Shown one piece after another: positions 1 to 6,238 of a stretch of DNA of 11,202 nucleotides. Location of the stretch: positions 1 through 11,202 of the forward strand of contig JBJEQH010000140.1 in NCBI GenBank assembly GCA_051881655.1. The letters are read 5' to 3'. The DNA is from Heritagella sp051881655 (GTDB lineage: Bacteria > Bacillota > Clostridia > Oscillospirales > Acutalibacteraceae). A model generated the notes under the pieces. That model was not told where the DNA came from. It ran no database searches and worked only from the letters and a program-made list of their open reading frames with translations. The translations under genes were made by a program, and so were the position numbers. Each line of letters opens with the position of its first letter. The first letter of the stretch is position 1.

Positions 1-474
1 GCCGCCCAGGATTTTTCCGCCCAGGATCACGCCGCCGCCCACCCCGGTGCCCAGGGTGACCATCATCATGCTGTCCGAACCGGCGCCGCCGCCCCTCGCG
101 TATTCACCCAGGGCCGCCACGTTGGCGTCGTTGCCCGCGGCGATGGGCGATGCAGCCGGCAGATCCGGCAGGCAGCGGCGCAGCTCCTGCGCCGGGCGGA
201 AATCCGTCCAGTGCAGGTTGACGCAGGTGCGCACATACCCGTGATCGTCCACCGGCCCGGGAATGCCCAGCCCGATGCCCAGCACCCCCGACAGGGGGAT
301 GCCGTTTTCCAAAAGGTACCGCCGGATTTCATCGGCCACATGGGGGAGAATGCGGGTGCCGTTGTCCGAGAGATCGGTGGGGATGGACCATTTCTGCAGC
401 AGGGCGCCGTCCGGGGAAAAAGCGCCCAGCTTTGTCTGCGTGCCGCCGATATCCACGCCAAATACAACTGTCAT
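1..474 (-). CDS. ROK-family sugar kinase (glucokinase-like), 3' end cut by window edge
   Basis: This is probably a cytoplasmic ATP-dependent sugar kinase that phosphorylates glucose, N-acetylglucosamine or a related hexose; the substrate cannot be read from the sequence. My translation of 474 down to 1 gives 158 codons without a stop. The N-terminus MTVVFGVDIGGTQTKLG is the ROK phosphate-1 motif (DxGGTxxK). The motif GIGLGIPGPVDDHG follows at about residues 88-101. The catalytic-Asp motif GNDANVAALGEYARGGG lies at about 117-133, and the second phosphate motif TLGTGVGGG at about 142-150. The start is ATG at 474, preceded by AGGTGA with a short spacer. The upstream asparaginase gene ends 41 bp away with no terminator between, so the two are probably co-transcribed. 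The C-terminal part, including the usual Cys zinc site, lies outside the window. ROK membership is secure; the exact substrate is not. Confidence 0.9.
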   Translation of the reverse strand, partial: MTVVFGVDIGGTQTKLGAFSPDGALLQKWSIPTDLSDNGTRILPHVADEIRRYLLENGIPLSGVLGIGLGIPGPVDDHGYVRTCVNLHWTDFRPAQELRRCLPDLPAASPIAAGNDANVAALGEYARGGGAGSDSMMMVTLGTGVGGGVILGGKILGG

Positions 475-515
475 TGTCTGTCACCTGTTGTGCCTTTCTC
501 TTTTTTTCATAGGGG

Positions 516-1535
516 TTATATGTGAATCGTCAGGTCGCTTCGCCGCTGCCCCACCACGCGGCCGTTGTCATTGACAAAATACGTGGGGTGCAGGGCCAGA
601 AGGCGCTGCTCGTGCTCGGGGGTCAGCGCCCCCAGGGCGCGGAGAATCTCCATGGCGAGGAACGGCCAGGCGTCCTCGGTGCCGTCCACCAGCTTGAACG
701 ATACCCCCAGGCGCTGTTTTTTCAGCCCGAAGCCGTACACGCCGTTGGCGCCGCCCTTGGCGATGATGTTGGGATCCTCGTTCATGATGGAGCAGAAAAA
801 GCCCCGGCCGCGGATCATCCCGGGATGGCGGGCGATCCGGGCGGTGTTCTCCGCCGCGGCCCGCTGCAGCGCCTCCCCGCGGATGCGGTCCGGGCAGGCG
901 AGGTTCTTAAACGAGATGGCGATGTTCTTCATCCCCACGGCGAACACCGGCACGCCGCAGCCGTCCACCCCGATTTTCATGCGGTCCGTCTCCGCCATGG
1001 CGGCGATGGTGCGGGCCGTCTCGTGGAACACGGGGGTGTCCGCCTTCCAGTAATCGGCGGGCTCGCCCCCCAGGTACTTCTGGATCATCAGCAGGGCGGC
1101 GTGCTTGCCCGCGCAGTTGTGGTACACCCGGCGCAGGGGGATGCCGCGGCGGATGCGCTCTTCATCGGCGGCGCGGTCGGTGGGGTAGGTGGGATTCATG
1201 CACAGGATGTCCTCGGTGACGCCGATTTTCTTAAGGACGCTCTCCAGCGCCCGCACATGGCACGGCTGCCCCGTGTGGGAGGCCGAGAAGATCACCGATT
1301 CCTCCTCCGTGATGCCGTAGGCCTCATCAAGGCCGTGGACGAAGACCGGCAGGCACTGGATGGGCTTGGAAGCCGAGCGGTAGAAGACCAGATCGTCGCA
1401 GTCCCCGGCGCTGTACAGCACCCGGGAGTTCTCGTCCACAATGCAGACGTACCCGTAATGAACCAGATCCAGTTGGGCCGTGGCGGGATCCTCATTGGGC
1501 TCGAACCGATATTCACTGAGCAGTTTTTGAACCAT
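516..1535 (-). CDS. Asparaginase II family protein (PF06089, Rhizobium AnsA/ReAV-like)
   Basis: Predicted cytoplasmic L-asparagine amidohydrolase (Asn to Asp plus ammonia), 339 aa, about the family's usual length. The residues known from Rhizobium etli ReAV appear to be present: S54-x-x-K57 in RSASKPIQ, S86 in SASHTGQ, C141 and K144 in NCAGKHAAL, C193 in VDGCGVP and K260 in AKGGANGVYG. This supports an active tandem Ser-Lys, zinc-containing enzyme rather than the AnsB or Ntn-hydrolase type. The start is ATG at 1535, preceded by GAAGG about 9 nt upstream; the frame stays open upstream to 1754 but that part runs through the promoters. It is the first gene of a leftward operon with the ROK kinase and is driven by the promoter at 1578-1606. 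The divergent ROK repressor may control it. Its real substrate could differ from free asparagine, because the neighbours are sugar-related. Confidence 0.88.
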   Translation of the reverse strand: MVQKLLSEYRFEPNEDPATAQLDLVHYGYVCIVDENSRVLYSAGDCDDLVFYRSASKPIQCLPVFVHGLDEAYGITEEESVIFSASHTGQPCHVRALESVLKKIGVTEDILCMNPTYPTDRAADEERIRRGIPLRRVYHNCAGKHAALLMIQKYLGGEPADYWKADTPVFHETARTIAAMAETDRMKIGVDGCGVPVFAVGMKNIAISFKNLACPDRIRGEALQRAAAENTARIARHPGMIRGRGFFCSIMNEDPNIIAKGGANGVYGFGLKKQRLGVSFKLVDGTEDAWPFLAMEILRALGALTPEHEQRLLALHPTYFVNDNGRVVGQRRSDLTIHI

Positions 1536-1577
1536 AACCGTTTTCCTTCTTTCTGTTTGGGGGCGTTCTTTGCGCCT

Positions 1578-1606
1578 ATTATAGCGGATGGGGGCGGGTT
1601 CGTCAA
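1578..1606 (-). promoter_or_regulatory. Sigma-A promoter of the asparaginase-kinase operon
   Basis: On the minus strand the -35 is TTGACG (1601-1606) and the -10 is TATAAT (1578-1583), separated by exactly 17 bp. Only one base deviates from consensus. Transcription would start near 1571, giving a 5' leader of about 36 nt before the ATG at 1535. The promoter lies back to back with the regulator promoter at 1657-1685. I found no clear inverted repeat that would mark an operator. Confidence 0.82.
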
Positions 1607-1656
1607 TATATTTCTCCACTGCTGTTATAAATTCTTTGGAACCGGCCCGCTTTCCA

Positions 1657-1685
1657 TTGACAGATGGTTTTTGGCCCGGTACAAT
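1657..1685 (+). promoter_or_regulatory. Sigma-A promoter of the ROK repressor gene
   Basis: The -35 is TTGACA (1657-1662) and the -10 is TACAAT (1680-1685) with a 17-bp spacer, only one base off consensus. The expected start near 1692 leaves a leader of about 25 nt containing the GGGGGAG ribosome-binding site for the ATG at 1717. The two -35 boxes of this divergent pair are 50 bp apart, so a single repressor bound between them could control both directions. Confidence 0.82.
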
Positions 1686-1716
1686 AAGAGAAAACCGCAG
1701 GAAACGGGGGAGAAAC

Positions 1717-2904
1717 ATGGGGGAACAGGCGCTGACACAGGGGCAGGCGGACATGAAGCTGTCGAATCTGCTGACCGTTTTTCATCTGCTGGTGGACCGG
1801 GAGCCGGTCTCGCGGGCGGAGCTGGCGAAGCTCTCCGGCATGAGCCCCACCAGCATCACCCGGTTTGTGGGCCATATGCTGGCGGCCGGCCTGCTGCGGG
1901 AGACGCCGGACCGGGAAAAGAAGGTGGGCCGCACGGCCACCCTGCTGCGCCTGGAGGAATCGGCGCTGTACTCGGTGGGGATCAGCCTGGATTCCACGTA
2001 TATCCACGTGGCGCTGCTCAACTTCCGCAAGAAGCTGGTGGGCGAGCGGGCGGAGAAGAACCCCTTTGCCGCCCCCACGCTGGAGCAGGCGCTGGAGGTG
2101 GCCCACCGGTTGTATACCGCCCTGCTGCAGGAGACGGGGGTGCCGCCCGCGCAGGTGTGCGGCGTGGGGGTGACCATGCCCGGGGTGATGCAGGGGTCGG
2201 AAATCCTGGCCTTTACCCCCCAATTGCAGTGGAAGGGGCTGAACGTCCGCCGGGCGGTGCAGCAGCGGTTCGGGATGGAGAACGTGCGGGTGGAAAACGA
2301 CTGCAACGCCGCCCTGCTGGGGCAGTGCGTGCTGGATCCGGCGCTGCGGGGGCAGGACGCCGCGTTTCTGTGCATCGGCTCGGGGGTGGGGTCGGCGGTC
2401 AGCTATCAGGGGCGGCTCTTCTCCAAACCGGGCGGGCTGTCGTTCTCCGAGATCGGCCACACCGTGGTGCAGCCCGGCGGCATGGTGTGCGACTGCGGCA
2501 ACCGCGGGTGCCTGCAGACCTTCCTGACCGTGGGGGCGCTGGTGAGCCGGGCCCGGGCGTACGACCCGGCGGTTTCCTCCATGGAGGACATCGAGCGGGC
2601 GTGGAAACAGGGGGTGCCCTGGGCGCGGGAGCTGATCGGGGTGGCCTGCACCTATGCCAAGATGGCGGTCAACACCCTGTCGTGCATGTACACCCCGCAG
2701 GTCATCCTCATCGGCGGCGAGAGCATCGACCGCTTTGGGGAGATGTTCGGCGGGATTTTCTCCGAGCCCCAGCTGTTCTTCGAGCCCTTTAAGGGCAGGG
2801 TGGAGCTGCGGCGCCTGAACGGTATGTACCGCAAGGGCCTGGTGGGGGTCGCTCAGCAGGTGCAGGAGGACAGCCTGCGGGAGAAGCTGCGCCGCGCCCT
2901 GTGA
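1717..2904 (+). CDS. ROK-family transcriptional repressor (NagC/XylR type)
   Basis: A 395-aa DNA-binding sugar sensor. Residues about 14-75 form a winged helix-turn-helix (SNLLTVFHLLVDREPVSRAELAKLSGMSPTSITRFVGHML, key residues around 29-55). A ROK fold follows with IGSGVGSA at about 220-227. The ROK zinc signature EIGHTVV...CDCGNRGCLQ has H248, C258, C260 and C265. The kinase phosphate-1 motif DxGGT is replaced by ISLDSTYIHVAL at about 89-100, which argues against kinase activity and for a pure regulator; the NDCN motif at the catalytic-Asp position (195-198) is retained. The start at 1717 is chosen because GGGGGAG precedes it and the upstream in-frame extension lies in promoter DNA. It probably represses the divergent asparaginase-kinase operon and releases it on binding a sugar, possibly the kinase substrate. 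It converges with the MerR gene, with 7 bp between the stop codons and a T-tract-less hairpin over them (2894-2912). Confidence 0.9.
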   Translation: MGEQALTQGQADMKLSNLLTVFHLLVDREPVSRAELAKLSGMSPTSITRFVGHMLAAGLLRETPDREKKVGRTATLLRLEESALYSVGISLDSTYIHVALLNFRKKLVGERAEKNPFAAPTLEQALEVAHRLYTALLQETGVPPAQVCGVGVTMPGVMQGSEILAFTPQLQWKGLNVRRAVQQRFGMENVRVENDCNAALLGQCVLDPALRGQDAAFLCIGSGVGSAVSYQGRLFSKPGGLSFSEIGHTVVQPGGMVCDCGNRGCLQTFLTVGALVSRARAYDPAVSSMEDIERAWKQGVPWARELIGVACTYAKMAVNTLSCMYTPQVILIGGESIDRFGEMFGGIFSEPQLFFEPFKGRVELRRLNGMYRKGLVGVAQQVQEDSLREKLRRAL

Positions 2905-2911
2905 CGGGGCG

Positions 2912-3913
2912 CTATACCGGCGTATCCCACCCCTTTTTCATCATCATGGAGAGGGATTCCAGCTCGGCGTGGCTGCAGTGCTCCAGGTCCATGCTGTCCC
3001 CCAGCATCCGGGTCAGGCGCTCCAGCAGGCCGGCGCCCGCGGGGGTGTGCAGCCACTGGTAGGTGATGCCGCAGGCCCGGGTGGATTTTTGCTTGTACCG
3101 GCAGAAAAACGGGCACATCTCCTCGCCCAGGCGGCCGATCTCGGAGGTGTAGATCCGCGTTAAGGACAGGTTCAGCACCCGCCGGTCGCTCTTCCACTGC
3201 CGCACCGCGGCGGGGTTATCCAGCAGGGCGCGGATGTTCTCCTTCATCTCTTCGGCGTACCGCTCCACGCCCTGGGGGGAGAGGGCGGCCACATAGTTGT
3301 AGTGCTGGTTCCGCCCGGCGTACAGCAGGCCGATTTTCGTCTCCTCCTGGGAGCACAGGTAGCCGTACACCCGGGCATAGTCCCCGTGCAGCTCCCCCTG
3401 CAGGAAATCCGGGCGGGTGAGGCGGTTGATTTTCTCCCACAAAAACCGCTGGTACTCGGTGGGGCCCTCCTCCGGCCAGAACACCCGCCACAGGAAGTGG
3501 TTGACCAGCAGGTGGTCGTACGCCGGGCGGGGCACCTCCTCCCCGGGGAAGCGCGCGGCAATCCGCCCGTACAGCCCGTCAAAATCCGGGCACACCGGCA
3601 GGTCTTCCAGCACGGCGAGCAGGCTCTGTTCGGTCTGTTTCAGGCGCTCCTGCTCCTGCCGCACCCGCCCCAGGCGCATGCGCAGGTGGTACTCCGCCGC
3701 GGCGGGGTTTTCCAGCAGCGAGCGGATGGCCCACAGGGGGAACCCCGCCTCCCGCAGAAGCCGCAGGAGGAGCAGGCGCTGCCCGTCCCGGGGGGAGAAG
3801 TCGTAGTAGCCGCTGCTCTCGTCCGTTTTCGGGTGCAGCAGCCCCTTCTGGATATAAAAATGGATGGTGCGCCGGGACACGCCCGTCTGTCTGGAAAGGG
3901 CCTGGATCCGCAT
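2912..3913 (-). CDS. MerR-family transcriptional regulator with large unrecognised effector domain
   Basis: A 333-aa protein. Residues 1-70 are a clear MerR DNA-binding domain: MRIQALSRQTGVSRRTIHFY, then IQKGLLHPK, the wing with SGYYDFSP and the following helices LLLLRLLREAGFPLWAIRSLL. A coiled-coil dimerisation helix follows (about 75-105, RLGRVRQEQERLKQTEQ). The C-terminal 220 residues contain several Tyr, Trp and Cys but match no effector domain I know; it does not look like TipAS or a GyrI-like domain. The start is ATG at 3913 with AGAGGGG upstream. MerR proteins activate promoters with 19-20-bp spacers, and the neighbouring dehydrogenase promoter has one, so this regulator probably controls it and itself. 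The effector is unknown. Confidence 0.87.
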   Translation of the reverse strand: MRIQALSRQTGVSRRTIHFYIQKGLLHPKTDESSGYYDFSPRDGQRLLLLRLLREAGFPLWAIRSLLENPAAAEYHLRMRLGRVRQEQERLKQTEQSLLAVLEDLPVCPDFDGLYGRIAARFPGEEVPRPAYDHLLVNHFLWRVFWPEEGPTEYQRFLWEKINRLTRPDFLQGELHGDYARVYGYLCSQEETKIGLLYAGRNQHYNYVAALSPQGVERYAEEMKENIRALLDNPAAVRQWKSDRRVLNLSLTRIYTSEIGRLGEEMCPFFCRYKQKSTRACGITYQWLHTPAGAGLLERLTRMLGDSMDLEHCSHAELESLSMMMKKGWDTPV

Positions 3914-3945
3914 GAGAAGATTCCCCTCTTTCTGTAAAAAAACCG

Positions 3946-3979
3946 TACAGTAAGGTGTACACTTTTCAGTATACACCTT
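3946..3979 (-). promoter_or_regulatory. Inverted repeat and promoter region upstream of the MerR gene
   Basis: Positions 3952-3963 and 3968-3979 form a 12-bp inverted repeat with one mismatch and a 4-nt centre (arm AAGGTGTACACT). On the minus strand the site at 3946-3962 reads GTGTACACCTTACTGTA, and a related sequence sits at the dehydrogenase promoter (4313-4329). A minus-strand -10 could be TATACT in the distal arm or TACTGT just below it; neither has a good -35. A second small inverted repeat, CTGTA/TACAG, lies at 3932-3936 and 3946-3950. Autoregulation by the MerR protein is an inference. Confidence 0.55.
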
Positions 3980-3992
3980 TTTTCCCGTTTTG

Positions 3993-4020
3993 AAAGCCCC
4001 GGGGAGGGGCTTTTTTCTTT
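3993..4020 (+). terminator. Intrinsic terminator hairpin, rightward
   Basis: AAAGCCCC (3993-4000) pairs with GGGGCTTT (4006-4013) across a 5-nt loop and is followed by a U-rich tail to about 4020 on the plus strand. No rightward gene precedes it, as the MerR gene runs leftward. It may stop antisense transcription into the hairpin array, or it may be one more member of the hairpin population. Confidence 0.55.
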
Positions 4021-4109
4021 TTCCGAAAAAACGCCTTCTCTTCCTACAGAAAAAGGAGAGGACACCCCAGCCCGCCCAATTTCCCAGCAGAGCCCCCAGC
4101 CTTCCCAAT

Positions 4110-4295
4110 TTCTCCATGGGTTCCCCATGGAGAATTCAATTTCCCTATCGGGAAATTGCAGGATTTACCTTCGGTAAATCCGGTTGCCTCAGAAAAAAAG
4201 AGAACATCCCCGCCCACGCGAGTTCCCCATGGATCCCCATGGGGAACTCGCAGGGTTTATCCCATGAGAAATTTCATTTCTCATGGGATAAACCC
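4110..4295. repeat. Array of five perfect inverted repeats in the MerR-dehydrogenase gap
   Basis: This fills most of a 465-bp gene-free gap. The five palindromes have these arm lengths and loops: 4110-4134 (11 bp, TTC), 4137-4158 (9 bp, TATC), 4161-4181 (9 bp, TTC), 4218-4251 (15 bp, ATCC) and 4253-4295 (20 bp, TTC). All arms are perfectly matched. Their sequences differ, apart from a CCATGG core shared by the first and fourth. Hairpins one to three and four to five are separated by only 1-2 nt. A 36-nt A-rich spacer (4182-4217) splits the group. The last hairpin ends 2 nt before the -35 of the dehydrogenase promoter. No ORF explains the symmetry. Confidence 0.9.
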
Positions 4296-4297
4296 AG

Positions 4298-4328
4298 TTG
4301 ACCATCCCCCTTGTGTACGGCTTACAAT
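4298..4328 (+). promoter_or_regulatory. Long-spacer promoter of the dehydrogenase gene, MerR-type
   Basis: The -35 is TTGACC (4298-4303) and the -10 is TACAAT (4323-4328), separated by 19 bp instead of 17. Spacers of 19-20 bp are the hallmark of promoters activated by MerR proteins, which untwist the DNA. A MerR gene lies just upstream, and the spacer contains the GTGTACnnCTTACnnTA motif also seen at that gene. No 17-bp -35 alternative is visible for this -10. Confidence 0.7.
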
Positions 4329-4378
4329 AAAAGTACCAAGTCCATTGGAATTTTTTGATTGGGAAGGAATGGAAAACG

Positions 4379-5137
4379 ATGAAAAACTACATGGATCTGA
4401 CCGGCCGCGTGGCCGTGGTCACCGGCGCATCCTCCGGGCTGGGGCGCGCGTTCAGCAAGGCGCTGGCCGAGAACGGCGCGAAGGTCGCGGTTCTGGCGAG
4501 AAGACGGGAGCGGCTGGAGGAGCTGAAAGCGGAAATTGAGGCCGCCGGCGGCGAGTGCCTGCCCGTGGTGTGCGACGTGACGGTGGAGCAGAACATCATC
4601 GACGCCGTACAGCAGGTTATCGATCACTTCGGCAAGATCGACATTCTGATCAACAATGCGGGCTACATCGCCGTGTGCCCCACCACCGAGCTGCCGCTTG
4701 GTGAATGGCAGAAGGTGGTGGATACGTCGATCACCGCGTATTTCCTGATGGCCCGCGAGGTGGGCAAGAACATGATCGCCAACCGCTATGGCCGGATCAT
4801 CAACATCGCCTCCATGTACGGGTGCATCGCGTCGCACCACAACCCGATTCTGTCCTACAATGCCACCAAGGGCGCGGTGCCGAACTTCACCCGCGGCCTG
4901 GCGCAGGAGTGGGCCGAGTACGGCATCACCGTCAACGCCGTGGGCCCGGGCATGTTCCCCAGCGAGATGATGAATATCGACGAGCAGACGAAACAGTTCC
5001 TCGCCTTCCGCGCTCCCATCGGGCGCCCGGGCGAAGTCCGCGAGCTGTGCGGGCAGGTTCTCCTCTTTGCTTCGGAGGAGACGGCCTATACCACCGGCCA
5101 GACCATCTACATCGACGGCGGGATTACCAGTGTTTGA
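4379..5137 (+). CDS. Short-chain dehydrogenase/reductase (classical SDR)
   Basis: A 252-aa NAD(P)(H)-dependent oxidoreductase of the classical SDR family. It shows the cofactor motif TGASSGLG (15-22), NNAG (92-95), catalytic S145 in NIASMYG, Y160 and K164 in YNATK, VNAVGPG (about 185-191) and the C-terminal TGQTIYIDGG. Overall it resembles gluconate 5-dehydrogenase or FabG-like reductases; the substrate cannot be assigned. R41 and R42 after the second strand would favour NADPH (inference). ATG at 4379 is preferred because AAGGA lies 10 nt upstream; a TTG at 4355 is possible but has no ribosome site. It is probably controlled by the adjacent MerR protein. Its stop codon touches the first hairpin of the downstream repeat block. 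Confidence 0.92.
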   Translation: MKNYMDLTGRVAVVTGASSGLGRAFSKALAENGAKVAVLARRRERLEELKAEIEAAGGECLPVVCDVTVEQNIIDAVQQVIDHFGKIDILINNAGYIAVCPTTELPLGEWQKVVDTSITAYFLMAREVGKNMIANRYGRIINIASMYGCIASHHNPILSYNATKGAVPNFTRGLAQEWAEYGITVNAVGPGMFPSEMMNIDEQTKQFLAFRAPIGRPGEVRELCGQVLLFASEETAYTTGQTIYIDGGITSV

Positions 5138-5318
5138 GTTCAGCTTCGCTGAACTGCGGAATCTGGGTAGATTGTACAAACCTGTAGTTCAGCAAAGCTG
5201 AACTACCTGAAGTTCGGCTCTGCCGAACTTCGGCGAACTGCGGAATCTGGGTAGATTGTACAAACCTGTAGTTCAGCTTCGCTGAACTACCTGAAGTTCG
5301 GCCCTGCCGAACTTCGGC
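5137..5318. repeat. 84-bp tandem duplication built of triloop hairpins
   Basis: Positions 5151-5234 and 5235-5318 are direct repeats matching at 80 of 84 bases. Each unit contains a unique part with the palindrome TTGTACAA and two hairpins. One is GTAGTTCAGC (10-bp arms), at 5184-5206 with loop AAA and at 5268-5290 with loop TTC. The other is GAAGTTCGGC, at 5209-5231 with loop TCT and at 5293-5315 with loop CCT. A fifth hairpin (5137-5155, 8-bp arms, loop TTC) precedes unit one and overlaps the SDR stop codon. All four differences between the units fall in hairpin loops while every arm is intact. Confidence 0.92.
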
Positions 5319-5336
5319 GAACTTCGGCACACTGCG

Positions 5337-5372
5337 AAGAGGCGGAACGGGGGCGTTCCGTCTCTTTTTTTG
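5337..5372 (+). terminator. Intrinsic terminator after the dehydrogenase gene
   Basis: A 13-bp stem with one G-U pair (5337-5349 with 5354-5366, core CGGAACG/CGTTCCG) and a GGGG loop is followed by a T run ending at about 5371. It most likely ends the dehydrogenase transcript after the hairpin block, about 200 nt beyond the stop codon. Confidence 0.85.
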
Positions 5373-5393
5373 CGCGAGGATGGGAAGAAAACG

Positions 5394-5422
5394 GTGACGG
5401 GGGAGGGAAAGGGTGCTATAAT
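5394..5422 (+). promoter_or_regulatory. Extended -10 promoter of the GNAT gene
   Basis: The -10 TATAAT (5417-5422) is preceded by TGC at 5414-5416, an extended -10 match. A weak -35 GTGACG (5394-5399) lies 17 bp upstream. The start near 5429 leaves a leader of about 26 nt with GGGAGG at 5441-5446. Confidence 0.78.
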
Positions 5423-5454
5423 GGGGGCAGAAAAATGACCGGGAGGCCCAGACC

Positions 5455-6054
5455 ATGGAACCATGCCGAATCCGAGTGGCACAGGAGCAGGACGCCGGCG
5501 CCCTGCTGGAAATTTACGCCCCGTATGTGGAAAAAACGGCGGTCACGTTTGAGTACGCGGTGCCGGGGGCGGAGGAATTCGCCGGGAGAATCGCCCGCAC
5601 CCTGCAAAAATACCCCTATCTGCTGGCCGAGCGGGCGGGTCAGATCGTGGGGTACGCCTACGCCGGGCCGTTTCACGCCCGCGCCGCCTATGACTGGGCG
5701 GTGGAGACCAGCGTGTACGTCCGGCAGGACCAGCGGAAAATGGGCACCGGCCGCGCGCTGTACCGGGCGCTGGAGGACGTGCTGCGCATGCAGAACATCC
5801 TGAATGTGAACGCCTGCATCGCCTGGCAGGAAGGGGAGGACGAAACCCTGACCCACGACAGCGTCCTCTTTCACCGCCGCATGGGGTACCGGCTGGTGGG
5901 GGAATTTTTCCAGTGCGGCTATAAATTCGGCCGGTGGTACAACATGGTGTGGATGGAAAAGCACCTGGGGCCCCATCCGGACCGCCCCGACGGTGTGGTG
6001 CCCTTCCCCCGCATCCGGGCGCAGGCCGAAGCGCGGCTGAGGGCTGGGCACTGA
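5455..6054 (+). CDS. GNAT N-acetyltransferase, phosphinothricin acetyltransferase-like
   Basis: A 199-aa acetyl-CoA-dependent N-acetyltransferase of the Pat/Bar/MnaT group. These acetylate the amino group of glufosinate-like or methionine-sulfone/sulfoximine compounds, so a detoxification role is likely. The family pattern is clear: IRVAQEQDAGALLEIYAPYV at residues 6-25, TAVTFEY at 28-34, YPYLLAE at 53-59, and IVGYAYAGPF, RAAYDWAVETSVYV over residues 64-89. The acetyl-CoA motif is R94-KMG97-TG99. The start is ATG at 5455 with GGGAGG 8 nt upstream. The last 25 residues (HPDRPDGVVPFPRI...) go beyond the domain. It has its own promoter and is probably monocistronic. The hairpin at 6065-6096 lies just after its stop. 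Confidence 0.9.
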   Translation: MEPCRIRVAQEQDAGALLEIYAPYVEKTAVTFEYAVPGAEEFAGRIARTLQKYPYLLAERAGQIVGYAYAGPFHARAAYDWAVETSVYVRQDQRKMGTGRALYRALEDVLRMQNILNVNACIAWQEGEDETLTHDSVLFHRRMGYRLVGEFFQCGYKFGRWYNMVWMEKHLGPHPDRPDGVVPFPRIRAQAEARLRAGH

Positions 6055-6064
6055 GGGTTCGAGG

Positions 6065-6096
6065 CTGAAGGTCCGGCCTGCGGGCCGGACCTTCAG
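6065..6096. repeat. Perfect 14-bp inverted repeat after the GNAT gene
   Basis: Arms at 6065-6078 and 6083-6096 (CTGAAGGTCCGGCC and its complement) surround a TGCG loop. No T run follows on either strand, so it is not a normal intrinsic terminator. It resembles the other short-loop palindromes in the intergenic gaps of this window. Confidence 0.85.
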
Positions 6097-6112
6097 GGCG
6101 GGAAAAAACAGG

Positions 6113-6141
6113 TTGCCGGGCGGAACTTTTTTCTCTATCAT
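6113..6141 (+). promoter_or_regulatory. Candidate promoter of the DnaD-like gene
   Basis: TTGCCG (6113-6118) and TATCAT (6136-6141) lie 17 bp apart. Each differs from consensus at two positions or fewer in the important bases. It would give a leader of about 90 nt before the ATG at 6239. Confidence 0.5.
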
Positions 6142-6181
6142 AAAAAACAGAGGGGCAAAAGGGCCCCGCCGTTTGCACGGG

Positions 6182-6222
6182 GAATCGGGCTCTCCTGAGG
6201 GGGACGTCCGATTCTGTTTTTT
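6182..6222 (+). promoter_or_regulatory. Terminator-like leader hairpin just before the ribosome site
   Basis: GAATCGG (6182-6188) pairs with CCGATTC (6208-6214), with a possible inner TCTCC/GGGGGA pairing, and is followed by TGTTTTTT. The GGAGGAGG ribosome site starts at 6223, directly after the T run. An upstream pairing, CCCCG (6164-6168) with CGGGG (6178-6182), overlaps the first stem base, so alternative folds are conceivable. This could be an attenuator in the leader of the DnaD-like gene. No known riboswitch class is recognised. Confidence 0.45.
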
Positions 6223-6238
6223 GGAGGAGGAGTTTTGC

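Noticed and set aside
522..2792. Very long rightward open frame (756 codons) across the asparaginase and regulator genes
   Set aside because: It is a shadow caused by high GC. The true frames in both halves carry clear family motifs, and this frame crosses both promoters.
4110..5318. CRISPR array in the hairpin-rich gaps
   Set aside because: Repeat units are not separated by unique spacers of constant length, the palindromes differ in sequence, and no cas genes are present.
5124..5456. Leftward 110-codon frame containing a repeated peptide
   Set aside because: The repeat only reflects the 84-bp DNA duplication and its hairpins. The frame crosses the terminator and the GNAT promoter, and no ribosome site supports it.
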